Positions 21,201 to 29,499 are shown, counted from the first letter of the stretch. The stretch is DNA of 64,000 nucleotides from an uncultured Muribaculaceae bacterium (GCA_910587425.1 CAJUKU010000006.1:62001-126000); one strand, 5' to 3'. Made by a program: numbers and translations. Notes: a model not told the origin generated them from the letters alone.

Positions 21201-21660
21201 CGTAAGTGATGTAGGGGTCGGTCATGTCAACCCAGTAGCCCATCGACTCGGTGAGTGTCTCCCATTCGCGGGTATATTTCATCACCTCGGCACGGCAGGC
21301 TGCGTTGTATTCGTCGACCGAGATCTTATGCCCGATATCCTCTTTGGTGATTCCGAGATTCTTCTCTACGCCAAGCTCAACGGGGAGTCCGTGGGTGTCC
21401 CATCCCGCCTTGCGCTTCACGTGGAAGCCCTTCATTGTCTTGTAGCGGCAGAAAATATCTTTGATTGTGCGTGCCATGACATGATGTATGCCAGGCATTC
21501 CGTTTGCGGAGGGGGGACCCTCGTAGAATACAAACGACGGGTTACCTTCACGCAGCTTCATGCTGCGTGTGAATATCTGCTGTTGGCGCCACTGGTCAAG
21601 AACCTGGCTGTTGATGTCGGCGAGATTGAATGAGGAGTACTCGTTGAAATTCTTTTTCAC
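18235..21660 (-). CDS. ileS: Isoleucyl-tRNA synthetase
   Basis: 1141-residue class Ia synthetase that charges tRNA-Ile. The HIGH-type motif appears as PGIHHVMART (residues 57-60 GIHH) and the second ATP-binding signature as NKMSKRLGN near residue 690. Connective-peptide editing domain, anticodon-binding domain and a long C-terminal domain are all present, and the length and motif style match the longer, eukaryote-like IleRS type common in Bacteroidota. The start codon is GTG at 21660, since the family N-terminus begins there and no in-frame ATG fits. A strong promoter lies about 90 bp upstream. The dksA-like gene follows by 62 bp and is likely in the same operon. Confidence 0.97.
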   Translation of the reverse strand: MKKNFNEYSSFNLADINSQVLDQWRQQQIFTRSMKLREGNPSFVFYEGPPSANGMPGIHHVMARTIKDIFCRYKTMKGFHVKRKAGWDTHGLPVELGVEKNLGITKEDIGHKISVDEYNAACRAEVMKYTREWETLTESMGYWVDMTDPYITYDNRYIESVWWLLSQLYSKGYLYKGYTIQPYSPAAGTGLSSHELNQPGCYRDVKDTTCTAQFTITDPKPEMTGWGTPVMLAWTTTPWTLPSNTALAVGPEIEYNIVRTYNPYSGEKITCVVAADLTASVLGAKGADASLEEYKKGDKTVPYRIVAKVKGSDLCGLHYTQLIPWVNPGEGAFRVIPGDYVTTADGTGIVHIAGTFGADDLRVSRQNGIPPLHLTDRDGNIRPMVDLRGRFYRIEDLDPEFVKNNVNTEAYSAWAGRYVKNAYDPEANEQTETLDVAICMMLKQEGSAFRIEKHTHNYPHCWRTDKPVLYYPLDSWFIRTTAARDELITLNQSIKWKPQSTGTGRFGKWLENLQDWNLSRSRYWGTPLPIWRTEDAREELCISSVEQLYNEIERAVEAGLMKSNPWKERGFKPGDYSKANYELIDLHRPYVDDIVLLSPTGRPMHRETDLIDVWFDSGSMPYAQIHYPFENREAFDNGELFPADFIAEGVDQTRGWFFTLHAIAGMVFGSRAYKAVVSNGLVLDKDGNKMSKRLGNAVDPFKAIEKYGSDPLRWYMIANSSPWDNLKFDEAGVQEVARKLFATLYNTYSFFALYANVDEFDPAAPQIPVAERPEIDRWILSLLNTVVKDVDEALEDYEPTRAARAINDFVCDNLSNWYVRLNRKRFWGGEMDADKLAAYQTLYTCLCTVAQLIAPIAPFYADRLWHDLCPGAESVHLQDFPVADTALIDKPLEKSMSLAQTVTSMVLALRRKADIKVRQPLSRIMVPANDDERRRELAAMTPLITSEVNVKLLDIVSDDADGILVKRVKPDFRRLGPKHGKLMKQVAAAVQAMTPAQIAELEREGKVALQVADTTAVIDASDVEIISEDIPGWLVANEGNVTVALDVTITPELRAEGIARDIVNRIQNIRKSRGFDITDRINIVVAPCPEVEEALERHAEYICTQVLADSLTHGNVAPDSEGAETLELDDDITLRILITRS

Positions 21661-21689
21661 TTACTTAGCTAATCTTTCGATTGGTATAT

Positions 21690-21720
21690 GATGTTGCGCA
21701 TATCATTTATCGGCAACATC
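21690..21720 (-). other. Hairpin in the ileS 5' leader
   Basis: GATGTTGC and GCAACATC can pair (8 bp) in the roughly 80-nt leader between the ileS promoter and its GTG start. There is no U-tract, so it is not a terminator. A role in translation control is possible but unproven. Confidence 0.35.
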
Positions 21721-21746
21721 AAAGGATATCGCCGGAAAATGATTTG

Positions 21747-21778
21747 CAAAGGTACAATTTTTTTTAGCAAAGCGCAAA
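21747..21778 (-). promoter_or_regulatory. ileS promoter (TTTG-N20-TACCTTTG)
   Basis: On the - strand TTTG (21775-21778), a 20-bp spacer and TACCTTTG (21747-21754) are a full match to the Bacteroidota housekeeping promoter pattern. It would produce a 5' leader of about 80 nt. Confidence 0.8.
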
Positions 21779-21823
21779 AGAATGATCATGAGGGTGTGCC
21801 TCTTATGCCAATCTCATGCGTCT

Positions 21824-22591
21824 TTATTTCAAAAGCGGGAGAATCTGGGGGAAGATTGCGGGAGCTGCGGTGAGTATGCAGACGTTGCGGTCCGGACGGA
21901 AGCGTGTCGTCATCGCTCCCGCTTCCTCGGCTACGAGCTGACCGGCACATACGTCCCACTCGTGGAGATTGATCTCCCAATGCGCTTCGAGGAAACCCGC
22001 GCCGACATAGCATGTCTCGAGTGCTGCGGTGCCGTAACGGCGGATGCCGCGAGTGACAGGGAGCAGACGCGTGAAATTGTCCACGTTATTGTCGGGATTG
22101 CGGTCTTTGTCGGCAGGAAATCCGGTAGATACCACCGAACGGTCGAGGCGTGTCTGGTCAGAGGCATGGATAGGCTCGCCGTTCATATATGCCCCTTCGC
22201 CGCGAACCGCATGGAACAGTTCGTTGAGATAGGGTGCGAATACCACACCGACCTGTGTCACACCATTATGCTCGATTCCGATCGAGACTGCGAATGCCGG
22301 GAGTCCGGAACTGAAATTGGTGGTGCCGTCAAGCGGATCGATGACCCAACGCCAGCCCTCGCCGCGGTTTTCCTCTCCGGATTCCTCCGAAAGAATGGAA
22401 TGATCGGGATACAGGCGATGGATTTCATTGATGATGACCGCTTCAGATGCCTTGTCGGCTATGGTGACGACATCACTCTCGCATGTCTTTGTGTCGATCT
22501 GCAGGTCGGACGTACGGAAATAACGCATGTGGATGGCTCCGGCTGCGCGAGCCATCGATATGGCGTCGAGGAGAAGGTGTTGGAGATTCAT
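21824..22591 (-). CDS. Inositol monophosphatase family protein
   Basis: 255-residue Mg2+-dependent phosphatase of the inositol monophosphatase/SuhB/CysQ superfamily. The metal and phosphate motifs are all visible: ILSEESGEE, WVIDPLDGTTNFSSG and, near the C-terminus, WDVCAGQLVAEEAGA. The true substrate (inositol phosphate, 3'-phosphoadenosine phosphate or a sugar phosphate) cannot be fixed from sequence; DPLDGTTNF is closest to the inositol monophosphatase type. The gene lies 13 bp downstream of the Lrp-type regulator on the same strand. Confidence 0.88.
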   Translation of the reverse strand: MNLQHLLLDAISMARAAGAIHMRYFRTSDLQIDTKTCESDVVTIADKASEAVIINEIHRLYPDHSILSEESGEENRGEGWRWVIDPLDGTTNFSSGLPAFAVSIGIEHNGVTQVGVVFAPYLNELFHAVRGEGAYMNGEPIHASDQTRLDRSVVSTGFPADKDRNPDNNVDNFTRLLPVTRGIRRYGTAALETCYVGAGFLEAHWEINLHEWDVCAGQLVAEEAGAMTTRFRPDRNVCILTAAPAIFPQILPLLK

Positions 22592-22604
22592 ATTCGCGTG
22601 TTGG

Positions 22605-23069
22605 TTAGATTGTCGCTGCAGGCACCTGACGGCGGAATTCCTCTTTGAATGATATTATGGTCTCGGTGCGCGCCGAAGCAATTGCCTGGATGCGGTTGTG
22701 GATGATCTCAAGCAGGTGCTGGTTGTTGCGCGCGTAAATCTTTACAAGGAGGTCATATTTTCCGGTGGTGTAGTGAAGCTCGACGACTTCAGGTATCTTC
22801 TGAAGTTCCTCGACCACAGAATCGAACTGTGATGGCTCGGAGAGGAAGAATCCCACATAAGCACAGGTTTCGTAGCCCATTGCTGCGGGCGATATCAGGG
22901 CTTCGAATCCACGGATGACACCGGATTGGGTTAGTTTTTGTATTCGTTGATGTATCGCAGCACCTGATACCCCACATTCGCGGGCGATTTCGAGGAACGG
23001 GGTGCGGGCATTGACAGAAAGCATCTGCAGTATTTTGCTATCGAGCGGATCGAGTTGTTGACGTGGCAT
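22605..23069 (-). CDS. Lrp/AsnC family transcriptional regulator
   Basis: 154-residue leucine-responsive-type regulator. An N-terminal AsnC-type helix-turn-helix is at about residues 8-55 (LDSKILQMLSVNARTPFLEIA, then SGAAIHQRIQKL), followed by the RAM/ACT-like ligand-binding domain (about 65-145). Such proteins sense amino acids and form octamers that wrap DNA. The effector and targets are unknown. A TAACTTTG -7 box lies 28 bp before the start. The gene is divergent from the patatin-barrel gene, so it might control that gene or the phosphatase gene behind it. Confidence 0.9.
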   Translation of the reverse strand: MPRQQLDPLDSKILQMLSVNARTPFLEIARECGVSGAAIHQRIQKLTQSGVIRGFEALISPAAMGYETCAYVGFFLSEPSQFDSVVEELQKIPEVVELHYTTGKYDLLVKIYARNNQHLLEIIHNRIQAIASARTETIISFKEEFRRQVPAATI

Positions 23070-23097
23070 AATGGCGGTGTGTGAATTGTTGAGAGTG

Positions 23098-23105
23098 CAA
23101 AGTTA
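23098..23105 (-). promoter_or_regulatory. -7 box (TAACTTTG) of the Lrp-type gene
   Basis: TAACTTTG on the - strand, 28 bp before the start codon, in the short divergent promoter region shared with the patatin gene. No clear -33 box is visible. Confidence 0.5.
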
Positions 23106-23178
23106 CGACTTTGCCGCAACATACATGCAGGTTGAGGCGTTATAATTTCGTAGATAAACTTGCAAACACGTTTCAATT

Positions 23179-25506
23179 ATGAGGATATTCATCACGGCGG
23201 TTTTACTGTCAGTTTCCTTTGCGCTTATGGCTCGCGACGCCGTCGCCGCAGCCGATACCGTTGTATCCGGTAAGCCACAGGCTGTGGGTCTTGTGCTCAG
23301 TGGCGGAGGTGCCAAGGGAATAGCCCACATCGGTGTGATACAGGCACTTGAGGATAATGATATACCGATCGATTACATTGTCGGTACCTCGATGGGTGCA
23401 GTCGTGGGCGGTATGTATGCAGCCGGATATACACCTGCCGAGATGATGGATCTTATCAAGTCGAAAGGTTTCGCATATTGGTCGACCGGAAAGATTGACC
23501 CCGCTCTGACATATTATTTTGACCGTGATGAACCTACGCCAGCACTCGTGCAGTTCAATCTCGGGGCTGACTCTACAAAGGTAAAGTCGATACTCCCTAC
23601 GAGTCTCATAAATCCGCTCCCCATGAGTTTCGCATTCATGGATCTTTTTGCTGCCTACACGGCGCAGTGCGGGGGCAACTTCAACCGACTTTTCGTGCCG
23701 TTGCGCACGGTGACTTCCGATGTGTATTCGAAGCGTAAGCTCGTGCTTTCGCATGGTTCGCTCGGAGATGCCATACGTGCGTCCATGAGTTTCCCGCTGG
23801 TGTTCCGCCCGATAGAGATCGACAGTGTGCTGGTCTACGACGGCGGAATCTATGATAATTATCCTTTCAATGTGATGCGTACCGATTTCGCCCCCGATAT
23901 AATGATCGGTTCAAATGTGTCGGGACCGGATAATAAGCCGAAGAGCAATGATGTGATGCAGCAGCTAGAGGATATGATAATACAGAACAACGATTACTCT
24001 ATGCCGCCGGAGTGGGGTGTGAGCATGAATGTGCCGGTGCGGATGTTCGGAATCCTTGATTTCGACAAAGCGGATATAATTTATTCCATAGGTTACCGTA
24101 CGGCGATGGAAATGATGGATTCCATAAAAAGCCGCGTGACAGCGCGTGTGCCTGAGATGACCCGCAGGTTGCGCCGTCAGGTGTTCAAATCGCAGACCCC
24201 TTATGTGCGTTTTGATTCTGTCTCCGTCACCGGCGGAACCAGATCGCAGGACGATTATCTGGAATATCTGTTCACGCACCACCGCGCGGATACGTTCGGA
24301 CTTGAGCGTGCGCGTGATTCATATTACCGTGCCATTACGCCTGGGAAAATCGAGAATCTTGTGCCACACGCCATCGTCAACGATTCAACAGGATTGTTCA
24401 CGTTGCGGATGAAAGCCACGCTGAAAGATAATTTCAAACTCGGTTTCGGCGGTTACATCTCATCGTCGACTTCATCCATGCTTTTCCTTTCGGCTGGTTA
24501 CAACACCATGAGCTTCAACTCGCTCACCGCGTCGCTTAACGGTTGGATCGGGCAGAGCTATATGGCGGGACTGCTTGATGCAAGGATAACCTTCCCTACG
24601 GCTGTGCCGACGGCACTGCATCTGCAGGTGGTGGCGAGCCGTCAACGGTTCTATGAGAGCGATGCTCTTTTCTTCAAGGACAATCTGCCGACTTTCATCA
24701 TAAATTCGGAATACTTCGGGCGATTGCTGTACGGCATAGCCGCCGGACGGCGTGGAAAGGTAGAGGCAGGATTCGGTGCCGGGATGCTCGACGATAGATT
24801 CTTCCCATCGTCGCGTACGGACTATTCGACCGCCGAACGCGACAAGACCCGCCGAATACTTGCCGAGGCAAAGATCGCATACGATTACAACACTCTCGAC
24901 AATATAAATTATCCTACAGCAGGGTCGTCTCTACATGCATCGCTGATCGGTACGACCGGACGTCTGGAGTATATCCCCGCTCCGGCATCGGCAGTGGCAG
25001 CGTCTGAAAAGCATATCACTTTCGGACAGGCTGAGGTGAATGCCGCCCATTATTTCGAGCTTGGCAAGCATGCAGCCCTCGGCACATTGGCTAATATCCT
25101 GGTGTCGACACGCAAACTTGAACCGACCTATGCGGCATCGATAGTGATGGCACCGGCATTTTATTCCACACCGTCGTCGTACAACAGTTTTAATCCGGCA
25201 TTCCGTGCGAATTCTTATGTGACGGCAGGAATCGTGCCGATCTGGAAACTGACATCCACTGCATCTGTACGCGGCACATTCAACTGCTTCCTTCCGATGC
25301 GTAAAATACTGGAAAACCCCGATGGATCGGCGCGTTACGGCAGATGGTTTTCAAATCCACAGTTCACTGGCGAGGTTGCCGTGGCGCTGACATTCCCGTT
25401 CGCGACATTAAGCGCTTATGCAAACTATTCGACATATCCTTCACGTAACTGGAACTTCGGTCTGTCGCTCGGTCTGTTCGTTCTTGCACCGCGCTTTCTG
25501 AGGTAA
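23179..25506 (+). CDS. Patatin-like phospholipase with C-terminal outer-membrane barrel
   Basis: 775-residue secreted protein with a signal peptide (residues 1-24), a patatin-like phospholipase domain (about 33-330), a POTRA-like segment (about 340-405) and a beta-barrel of the Omp85/surface-antigen kind (about 430-775). The lipase has the oxyanion loop SGGGAKG, the nucleophile Ser71 in GTSMG and the dyad partner Asp221 in DGGIYDN, so it should be active. This layout matches type Vd autotransporters such as PlpD, in which the barrel exports or displays the lipase. It is widespread in Bacteroidota, where the lipid substrate is not known. Confidence 0.9.
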   Translation: MRIFITAVLLSVSFALMARDAVAAADTVVSGKPQAVGLVLSGGGAKGIAHIGVIQALEDNDIPIDYIVGTSMGAVVGGMYAAGYTPAEMMDLIKSKGFAYWSTGKIDPALTYYFDRDEPTPALVQFNLGADSTKVKSILPTSLINPLPMSFAFMDLFAAYTAQCGGNFNRLFVPLRTVTSDVYSKRKLVLSHGSLGDAIRASMSFPLVFRPIEIDSVLVYDGGIYDNYPFNVMRTDFAPDIMIGSNVSGPDNKPKSNDVMQQLEDMIIQNNDYSMPPEWGVSMNVPVRMFGILDFDKADIIYSIGYRTAMEMMDSIKSRVTARVPEMTRRLRRQVFKSQTPYVRFDSVSVTGGTRSQDDYLEYLFTHHRADTFGLERARDSYYRAITPGKIENLVPHAIVNDSTGLFTLRMKATLKDNFKLGFGGYISSSTSSMLFLSAGYNTMSFNSLTASLNGWIGQSYMAGLLDARITFPTAVPTALHLQVVASRQRFYESDALFFKDNLPTFIINSEYFGRLLYGIAAGRRGKVEAGFGAGMLDDRFFPSSRTDYSTAERDKTRRILAEAKIAYDYNTLDNINYPTAGSSLHASLIGTTGRLEYIPAPASAVAASEKHITFGQAEVNAAHYFELGKHAALGTLANILVSTRKLEPTYAASIVMAPAFYSTPSSYNSFNPAFRANSYVTAGIVPIWKLTSTASVRGTFNCFLPMRKILENPDGSARYGRWFSNPQFTGEVAVALTFPFATLSAYANYSTYPSRNWNFGLSLGLFVLAPRFLR

Positions 25507-25552
25507 TCGCTTTTTTCGCGGCTGTGGGTAGTATGCGTTACAGATTTTTCAC

Positions 25553-25560
25553 TAAATTTG
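25553..25560 (+). promoter_or_regulatory. -7 box (TAAATTTG) 4 nt before the BadF-type kinase gene
   Basis: TAAATTTG, then 4 nt (CCGC), then ATG at 25565. The arrangement is identical to those of tgt and uvrB and predicts a leaderless transcript. The -33 region is not clear. Confidence 0.55.
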
Positions 25561-25564
25561 CCGC

Positions 25565-26431
25565 ATGATGACCTTGATAGCCGACTGTGGCAGTACAAAG
25601 ACCGACTGGGCGCTCGTTGATGCCGCCGGCGATGCTGATTATTTCGCATCGCCCGGTATGAATGCCACCATCATGGCTCCTGAGGAGCTGAGGGGTAAAA
25701 TCCGTGAGGCTATCTCGGACAGGGTTGATTGTGACGCTGTCGGGCGGGTGTTTTTCTATGCCGCTGGCTGCCGCACAGCAGCGCATCGCGAAAATATCGC
25801 CGACACTTTCGGTGCGATATTGCCGGTAGCGCGTGTGGCAGTTGAATCGGATCTCCTCGGTGCTGCACGTGCGCTGTGCATGCATGATGCCGGTATAGCC
25901 TGCATAATGGGCACGGGGTCGAATTGCTGTGAATACAGTCCGTACAATGGCGGGGTGATAACGGCATCTGTGCCTCCTCTCGGGTATGTGCTCGGCGACG
26001 AAGGTTCCGGCTCGGCTATTGGCAAGGCTCTGGTTTCCGACGCACTCAAGGGACTTCTCCCGCGCAGACTGGTTGCATCGCTGCTCGACTTTGCCGGTAT
26101 GGATGCCGACGGGATCATCGCGGCTACCTACAGAGGCGAGGCTCCAAACCGTTTCCTGGCAGGGTTTGCGCGGTTTGCCTCGGCTAATATCGGGCAGCCG
26201 GAGATTGCGGCAATAGTGGATCGGTGCATAGGTGCTTTCTTCGACCGGAATGTAATGCAACTTCCCGGTTGCCGGGAATTGCCGGTAAACTTCACCGGAT
26301 CGATAGCCTGCACATTCAACGATCGGGTTTCAGAGGTATGTGCGCGCAACGGGCTCAGATGCGGTATTTTCGTAAAACGCCCGATCGAGCGTCTCGTTGA
26401 GTTTCACCGTTCCAACAGATGCCGGGATTGA
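25565..26431 (+). CDS. BadF/BadG/BcrA/BcrD-type ATPase, N-acetylglucosamine kinase-like
   Basis: 288-residue member of the sugar-kinase/Hsp70/actin superfamily. The first phosphate loop is ADCGSTKTDWALVD (residues 6-19), the second is IMGTGSNCCEY (about 118-128), and GYVLGDEGSGSAIGK (about 142-156) is the signature of N-acetylglucosamine-kinase-like BadF ATPases. It probably phosphorylates an amino sugar, possibly from peptidoglycan or glycan breakdown, but the substrate is inferred. Two adjacent ATGs open the frame. It has no catalytic oddities. serB follows 36 bp later. Confidence 0.85.
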   Translation: MMTLIADCGSTKTDWALVDAAGDADYFASPGMNATIMAPEELRGKIREAISDRVDCDAVGRVFFYAAGCRTAAHRENIADTFGAILPVARVAVESDLLGAARALCMHDAGIACIMGTGSNCCEYSPYNGGVITASVPPLGYVLGDEGSGSAIGKALVSDALKGLLPRRLVASLLDFAGMDADGIIAATYRGEAPNRFLAGFARFASANIGQPEIAAIVDRCIGAFFDRNVMQLPGCRELPVNFTGSIACTFNDRVSEVCARNGLRCGIFVKRPIERLVEFHRSNRCRD

Positions 26432-26467
26432 CAATAAAAACCAATTCAAATATAAAATCTAAGAACC

Positions 26468-27712
26468 ATGAACATAAAGAAACAACGCAGTGTTGAGCTG
26501 ATACTCATAAATATCTCGGGTAATGACCGTCCGGGCGTGACTGCCTCGCTGTCGGAGATTTTGGCACGATATGATGCGACAATACTCGACATCGGTCAGG
26601 CTGACATACACCATTCGCTCGCACTCGGAATACTGATAAAGACCGACAGTGAAGTGTCGGGCGATCTTATGAAAGATCTCCTTTTCAAGGCTTACGAGCT
26701 CGGAGTCAAAGTGCGTTTCAGTCCGGTCAACGAGAGTGATTACGGTGAATGGGTAGAAAAGCAAGGGAAAGACCGGTGGATAATAACAATACTTGGCAGA
26801 CGCCTGACAGCACGAGTCATCGCTGATGTGAGCCGCGCTGTGGCTGAGCAGGGTATGAATATCGACGGTATAAAGCGTCTCACCGGACGAATGCCTCTGC
26901 ATGGTGAGGATCCCCTTGGCAAATCATGCGTTCAGGTCTCCGTACGCGGCTTCCTGAAGGATCAGACCGCCATGCAGCAACGATTCATGCAGATAGCCAA
27001 CGAGCAGGAGACTGATATATCTCTGCAGGAGGATACAATGTATCGCCGCAGCCGCCGTCTGGTATGCTTCGATATGGATTCGACGCTTATACGCACGGAG
27101 GTGATCGATGAGCTCGCCGACCGTGCCGGTGTAGGCGAGGAGGTGCGTGCCATAACAGAGAGCGCAATGCGCGGTGAGATAGATTTCTGCGAGAGCTTCA
27201 AACGGCGCGTGGCGCTGCTGAAGGGGCTCGATGAGAGCGTGATGCGCGATATCGCGGAGAATCTGCCCATAACTGAAGGTGTCGACCGCATGATGGCGGC
27301 TTTGAAGCGCACCGGCTACAAGACCGCTATACTTTCGGGTGGATTCACATATTTCGGCAACTATCTGAAGCAGCGTTTCGGATTTGACTATGTGTATGCC
27401 AACGAACTGGAGATTGTTGACGGCAAACTTACCGGACGTTATCTTGGCGACATCGTCGACGGACGCCGGAAAGCGGAACTGCTGAAACTGCTGGCACAGG
27501 TAGAGAATGTGAATATCAAGCAAACCATAGCTGTAGGCGACGGAGCGAATGATCTTCCGATGCTTGCCACAGCCGGACTCGGTATCGCATTCCATGCGAA
27601 GCCTAAGGTGAAGGCTACGGCTGATCAGTCGCTGTCGACCATAGGTCTCGATGGTATCCTTTACTTCATAGGATTCAAGGATAACCAGATCACAGATATG
27701 AAAGGGGAGTGA
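26468..27712 (+). CDS. serB: Phosphoserine phosphatase with two ACT domains
   Basis: 414-residue SerB, the last step of serine biosynthesis (O-phosphoserine to serine). Two ACT-like regulatory domains lie at about residues 8-85 and 103-180, before a HAD-type phosphatase domain (about 197-405). The nucleophile Asp202 and acid/base Asp204 are in CFDMDSTLI, with ILSGGFTYF and VGDGANDLPML as the later motifs. The ACT pair suggests feedback control by an amino acid. It converges with the LegC-type gene, with 5 bp between stops. Confidence 0.95.
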   Translation: MNIKKQRSVELILINISGNDRPGVTASLSEILARYDATILDIGQADIHHSLALGILIKTDSEVSGDLMKDLLFKAYELGVKVRFSPVNESDYGEWVEKQGKDRWIITILGRRLTARVIADVSRAVAEQGMNIDGIKRLTGRMPLHGEDPLGKSCVQVSVRGFLKDQTAMQQRFMQIANEQETDISLQEDTMYRRSRRLVCFDMDSTLIRTEVIDELADRAGVGEEVRAITESAMRGEIDFCESFKRRVALLKGLDESVMRDIAENLPITEGVDRMMAALKRTGYKTAILSGGFTYFGNYLKQRFGFDYVYANELEIVDGKLTGRYLGDIVDGRRKAELLKLLAQVENVNIKQTIAVGDGANDLPMLATAGLGIAFHAKPKVKATADQSLSTIGLDGILYFIGFKDNQITDMKGE

Positions 27713-27717
27713 GCGAT

Positions 27718-28878
27718 TTATTTTGCCGCACGCACGCCTGACGGGAGGTTGACAATGGTGTCGGCAAGACGGCGTGTGACCGTCAGATCGTCGCTGATTG
27801 CGTCCTGCCACATCGGCAACCGGTTCATAAGCTCCCATATCGGGCGCGTCATTACGCCGGCATCGTTGGTGGCGGTGAGGAATGCATCGCGGGCGTCGCG
27901 ATCTGGCAGCTCTATGGCGCAGAGCCAGTAATTCGATTGTGTGCCGGCTGGCTCCGGCATGAAGCGTATGCCGTCGTGACCGTCGGCGAAGAAATCGGCG
28001 TATTCCGATGCCGTGGCGCGTTTCGACCGGAGGAAATCAGGCAGTTGTTCGAGTTGAGCGCATCCGAGAGCTGCGTTGATGTTCGGCATGCGGTAGTTGT
28101 AGCCCACGGAGTCATGCACGAACTCCCATCTGTGGGGCACTTTTGCCTGTGTAGTGAGGTGCTTCGCATGGCGTGCCATTTCCGCGTCGGAGAATAGCAG
28201 CATACCACCGCCACCTGTGGTTATTGTCTTGTTACCGTTGAAACTTAAGGCTCCTATGGGCGCGAATGTACCGGTGTGGCGTCCGGCACGCAATGAGCCG
28301 ATGCTTTCGGCAGCATCCTCGACAAGCTCGATGCCGTAAGCACGGCAGATTTCAAGCAGACGCTCCACGCGAGCGGGATGCCCGAACGTATGCATCACCA
28401 CACATGCGCGCACACGGCGTCGCGTGGCAGTGTGTATGCATTCACCTGCGGCATTGCGGATGGTGTTGTCGGCAAGCCATTGCTCCAGAGCGTCGGGTGA
28501 CAACCCCATAGTGTCGTGGTCGACATCAACAAATACAGGATCCGCGCCGGTGTAGGCGATGGCATTGCATGTGGCTATGAATGTGAGCGCCTGAGTTATT
28601 ACGAGATCTCCTCGTTCGACTCCGGCAAGCATCAATGCCATGTGTAGCGCCGCAGTTCCATTTACGGTGACGACGGCTCCGGCAGCTCCGGTATATTCGG
28701 CGATCATTTGCTCGAACCGGTCGACGAATGCTCCTACGCTCGATACGAATGTGGTGTCGATGCACTCCTCAAGATATTTGCGTTCGTTGCCGGCGAATGT
28801 CGGTGCGTGAAGCGGAATCACATTTCCTGGCGATGCATCATAAAGTGCGCGGATAAATTCTATTGTACTGTCGAACAT
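27718..28878 (-). CDS. LegC-type sugar aminotransferase (DegT/DnrJ/EryC1 family)
   Basis: 386-residue PLP enzyme of the DegT/DnrJ/EryC1/StrS family, closest in style to LegC, which aminates a UDP-keto sugar in nonulosonic (legionaminic) acid synthesis. The N-terminal VIPLHAPTFAGNERKYLEEC is distinctive. The PLP lysine is Lys217 in SFNGNKTITTGGGG, with Asp188 in VEDAAES. No other sugar-nucleotide, nonulosonate or O-antigen gene lies within the window, so the pathway is not shown by context. It stands alone on the - strand, behind the rpsO terminator, and ends against serB. Confidence 0.83.
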   Translation of the reverse strand: MFDSTIEFIRALYDASPGNVIPLHAPTFAGNERKYLEECIDTTFVSSVGAFVDRFEQMIAEYTGAAGAVVTVNGTAALHMALMLAGVERGDLVITQALTFIATCNAIAYTGADPVFVDVDHDTMGLSPDALEQWLADNTIRNAAGECIHTATRRRVRACVVMHTFGHPARVERLLEICRAYGIELVEDAAESIGSLRAGRHTGTFAPIGALSFNGNKTITTGGGGMLLFSDAEMARHAKHLTTQAKVPHRWEFVHDSVGYNYRMPNINAALGCAQLEQLPDFLRSKRATASEYADFFADGHDGIRFMPEPAGTQSNYWLCAIELPDRDARDAFLTATNDAGVMTRPIWELMNRLPMWQDAISDDLTVTRRLADTIVNLPSGVRAAK

Positions 28879-28929
28879 GGTGGCTTGCTGTCTCAGGTTT
28901 TTCCGTGAGTGTTATTTGTTATCTATCAT

Positions 28930-28973
28930 ATATAAACAACCGGCGGAGGACCATCTGTGATGTCCTCCGCCGG
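28930..28973 (-). terminator. rpsO terminator
   Basis: On the - strand a perfect 11-bp stem (CCGGCGGAGGA with TCCTCCGCCGG) and a 12-nt loop are followed by TTGTTTATAT. It lies about 70 nt past the rpsO stop codon and isolates the LegC-type gene. Confidence 0.85.
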
Positions 28974-29043
28974 AGTGTAGTCGTCGAGCAATTTCCGTGC
29001 CGTCGCCGATTCCGGTTATAACCGGGCGGCTATCCGGCGGGAA

Positions 29044-29319
29044 TTACTTTCTGATACCGAGCTCCTTCTGGGCGATGATGGCGCGGTAGCGGTTGATGTC
29101 CTTCTTGATAAGGTAATCAAGGAGGCGGCGGCGCTTACCTACCAGAGCCTTAAGGGCACGAGCAGTGGTATAATCTTTGTGATTTGACTTGAGGTGCTCA
29201 GTCAAATGAGCTATACGGACCGAGAATAATGCTATCTGCGCTTCAGGTGAGCCAGTATCAGTCTTGCCCTTACCGTATTTCTCAAAGATTTGCTCTTTCT
29301 CTTCAGAATTCAAATGCAT
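29044..29319 (-). CDS. rpsO: 30S ribosomal protein S15
   Basis: 91-residue S15, a primary 16S rRNA-binding protein at the platform of the small subunit. The family signature is clear: TDTGSPEAQIALFSVRIAHL, then HLKSNHKDYTTARAL and GKRRRLLDYL. It is a single-gene unit between its own promoter and terminator. The 5' leader of about 60 nt contains a hairpin next to the predicted transcription start, which could be an autoregulatory S15 site as in other bacteria. Confidence 0.97.
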   Translation of the reverse strand: MHLNSEEKEQIFEKYGKGKTDTGSPEAQIALFSVRIAHLTEHLKSNHKDYTTARALKALVGKRRRLLDYLIKKDINRYRAIIAQKELGIRK

Positions 29320-29354
29320 TCTTTGGAAGTTTTTAGGTGGTTATTATATGGTTT

Positions 29355-29382
29355 AGTTGTGCCGAATTGTTTTTCGGGCGCA
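29355..29382 (-). promoter_or_regulatory. Hairpin in the rpsO leader, candidate S15 autoregulatory element
   Basis: Just after the rpsO -7 box the - strand reads TGTGCGCCCGAA ... TTCGGCACA. TGTGC and CCGAA pair with GCACA and TTCGG around a two-base bulge. It begins at the transcription start. S15 represses its own mRNA through leader structures in several bacterial groups; that this hairpin does so is inference. Confidence 0.35.
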
Positions 29383-29413
29383 CAAAGGTAGTCATTTTTT
29401 CCGGATTGACAAA
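29383..29413 (-). promoter_or_regulatory. rpsO promoter (TTTG-N19-TACCTTTG)
   Basis: TTTG (29410-29413), a 19-bp spacer and TACCTTTG (29383-29390) on the - strand; full consensus at both boxes. Confidence 0.8.
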
Positions 29414-29499
29414 ACATGATGCCGTAAATTGGGTAAATATGCGTTACGGCGTTCTGTCATCGGCGGTACGGTAGCTACCGGTTTCGTGCCGGAACGGGT

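Noticed and set aside
21669..21719. 16-codon frame with three Ile codons in the ileS leader, as an Ile-sensing attenuator
   Set aside because: Only three Ile of sixteen, not clustered like the pheA leader, and no terminator stands between it and ileS.
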